A DNA stretch of 13,502 nucleotides from an uncultured Oscillospiraceae bacterium. Its GTDB lineage: Bacteria > Bacillota > Clostridia > Oscillospirales > Oscillospiraceae. This document shows positions 12,440 through 13,502 of this stretch, in pieces. Numbering within the stretch: the stretch's first letter is position 1; each line of letters opens with the position of its first letter. Where the stretch lies: contig CAJTYK010000050.1 in NCBI GenBank assembly GCA_910584285.1, positions 1 through 13,502 on the forward strand. Reading direction: 5' to 3'. A program made the position numbers and the translations under genes. The notes under the pieces are model-generated. The model did not search any database and had not been told where the DNA came from. It was given only the letters and a program-made list of their open reading frames with translations.

Positions 12440-13294
12440 ATGTTTGAATACCGTCCCATGCGCAGCGTGATCTATGTGGACTGCGTGAAAGAGGAGTACC
12501 GCCACCGCCTCCAGCACTGGCTGTACAGCGTCCATGTGCCCGACAGCATCAGCAAGTTCACCCCCTACTGCAACAAATACGCCTTCTACAACGCCCTGCC
12601 CACCCCCCCCGAGGGGGAGCGCTTCGGCACCCGGCGGATGCAGATGACAGAGCACTACTGGATGGTCAACGAGATGGCTCCGGAGATGCACGTCAACGCC
12701 TTTGCTGAGCGGATGCCGCCCCATGTGCTGCGCTGGCAGGGGATGCTGCCCGACACCGACGAGGCTGTGGGCGGCGATCAGAACATGGATGGCGACGCCC
12801 ACCGCTCCTCCGGCGGCGACAACGGGATGCCTCCCTTCGTGTTCGCCCACGTGCCCATGAACTGGCAGGAGGACTATAAGGGCGCGGGCCGCACCATTGA
12901 CGACGGCCCCAACTACCGCTGGCAGTTCGTGCTGCGCTGGCCCTGCGAGAAGACGGGGGAAAAGTGGTTTGAGGAGGTCTTTGTGCCCTACTTCCAGAGC
13001 CGCCCCGAGGTCAACCGCTTCGTGTCCAGCAAGATCTTCCATGACGTGGTGGGCTGCCAGTTCCACCGGCTGGTGGAGATGTGGTTCGACGGCCCCGAGG
13101 AGTGGTACGCCGCCGCGGTGGAGGGCACGAAGGACATGGTCCAGCCCGACTGGGCCAAGGAGAATCCCAAGGAGGCGCCCCAGGCGCAGTTCCCCTTCCT
13201 CAACCCCAACTTCAATATCGTCGGGATGTTCCTGTCCGACATGGCTACCAGCGACAACCTGACCCAGTACCGCGGCTATATCACCATGCGGTAA
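12440..13294 (+). CDS. Two-module EthD-like protein (dimeric alpha/beta barrel)
   Basis: A 284-residue cytoplasmic protein with no signal peptide or membrane span. The N-terminal part (about 6-75) carries an EthD-like pattern: a strand, then a helix around residues 17-39 containing HRLQHWLYSVHVPDS, then a strand region ending in TEHYWM. A second similar module appears at about 160-230 (WFEEVFVPYFQSRPEV, HDVVGCQFHRLVEMWFDG), so the gene looks like an internal duplication of the ferredoxin-like fold that normally pairs as a dimer. The middle (about 100-160) is Asp/Gly-rich and unexplained. EthD-type proteins act on or bind small organic, often aromatic or polyketide-like, molecules, but no catalytic residues can be assigned here. 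AGGAGGT lies 7 nt before the ATG. It sits between the flavoprotein and the transporter genes, so it probably handles the same substrate. The family assignment rests on pattern only. Confidence 0.55.
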   Translation: MFEYRPMRSVIYVDCVKEEYRHRLQHWLYSVHVPDSISKFTPYCNKYAFYNALPTPPEGERFGTRRMQMTEHYWMVNEMAPEMHVNAFAERMPPHVLRWQGMLPDTDEAVGGDQNMDGDAHRSSGGDNGMPPFVFAHVPMNWQEDYKGAGRTIDDGPNYRWQFVLRWPCEKTGEKWFEEVFVPYFQSRPEVNRFVSSKIFHDVVGCQFHRLVEMWFDGPEEWYAAAVEGTKDMVQPDWAKENPKEAPQAQFPFLNPNFNIVGMFLSDMATSDNLTQYRGYITMR

Positions 13295-13324
13295 GCCGCC
13301 CGGAATGGAAAGAGGAGAGATACT

Positions 13325-13502
13325 ATGCAGAGTAATGTAAAAGGCTTTGGCTTCCGCGGCTGGATGCTGATGATCTATCAGTTCCTGGCCAACCTGTCCA
13401 TGGTGGTATTCACCAACTACCCCATGAACGCCCTGTCCCAGATCTATAGCCCGAAGAATCCCCAGCTGCTGTCCATGCTGTTTACCGTGTCTATGGTGGT
13501 GG
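13325..13502 (+). CDS. MFS-like transporter, N-terminal fragment (runs off window)
   Basis: Only the first 59 codons are present and the frame is open at the window end. A charged N-terminus (QSNVKGFGFRGW) precedes a first hydrophobic helix (about 13-32) with the GWMLMIYQFLAN start typical of many major facilitator permeases. A second helix begins at about residue 46. GAGGAG lies about 8 nt before the ATG at 13325, and the gene follows the EthD-like gene by 30 nt, so they are co-transcribed. I infer uptake of the compound processed by the two upstream gene products. Another multi-span permease type cannot be excluded from so short a fragment. Confidence 0.6.
   Translation, partial: MQSNVKGFGFRGWMLMIYQFLANLSMVVFTNYPMNALSQIYSPKNPQLLSMLFTVSMVV

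Noticed and set aside
11384..13502. Bile-acid (bai) or steroid-reduction operon
   Set aside because: Only a general resemblance (flavoprotein plus MFS in a gut Clostridium-like genome). None of the diagnostic bai enzymes, such as a CoA ligase or BaiCD/BaiH-type reductases, is visible.
1..13502. CRISPR array, tRNA or rRNA genes
   Set aside because: No regularly spaced identical repeats with unique spacers and no recognisable tRNA or rRNA sequence were seen on either strand. The tandem repeats present are inside coding linkers.

Overview
The window is GC-rich (roughly two thirds G+C by eye). It has strong Gram-positive ribosome binding sites (AGGAGG-type), densely packed genes and protein families typical of high-GC gut Clostridia (Oscillospiraceae-like, in the Flavonifractor/Lawsonibacter/Intestinimonas range). 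That placement is an inference from codon and GC style and gene content; there is no marker gene here.

Left edge (1-1210): a small HNH nuclease gene on the minus strand lies between non-coding stretches. A perfect GC-rich hairpin sits at 11-63. Between the nuclease and the next gene is about 600 bp that holds four consecutive perfect hairpins (749-891), a near-perfect 13-bp direct repeat, a short orphan coding fragment (885-974) and two strong hairpins of terminator type (1086-1165). It looks like mobile-element debris or an undescribed structured element.

Centre (1211-9935): six minus-strand genes form a compact Ser/Thr phospho-signalling locus. In transcription order they are: a zinc-ribbon/FHA adaptor (9892-9212), a membrane-anchored PP2C phosphatase (9219-8023), a soluble PP2C phosphatase (8008-7292), an exported HtrA-like serine protease joined through one membrane segment to a cytoplasmic FHA domain (7284-5842), a tail-anchored Ser/Thr kinase (5840-4734), and a large Ser/Thr kinase with an N-terminal zinc ribbon and a roughly 730-residue beta-helix-like ectodomain (4645-1211). 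The first five genes overlap or are 1-14 nt apart and probably form one operon from an extended -10 promoter near 9930. The last kinase has its own well-formed promoter at 4682-4710. The inferred logic is that kinases write phospho-threonine, two PP2Cs erase it, and two FHA domains read it. One reader is soluble and carries a GarA/OdhI-like ETT motif. The other is wired to an extracytoplasmic protease. The beta-helix kinase may sense a surface, polysaccharide or envelope ligand.

Right edge (10023-13502): a LysR-type regulator on the minus strand, with a clear promoter and a clear terminator, is transcribed away from a plus-strand operon. The operon encodes an iron-sulfur/zinc-ribbon flavodoxin-fold reductase, a two-module EthD-like (dimeric alpha/beta barrel) protein and the start of an MFS-like transporter that runs off the window. 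This looks like a substrate-inducible uptake and reduction pathway for a small organic, perhaps aromatic or quinone-like, compound. The substrate cannot be told from the sequence.
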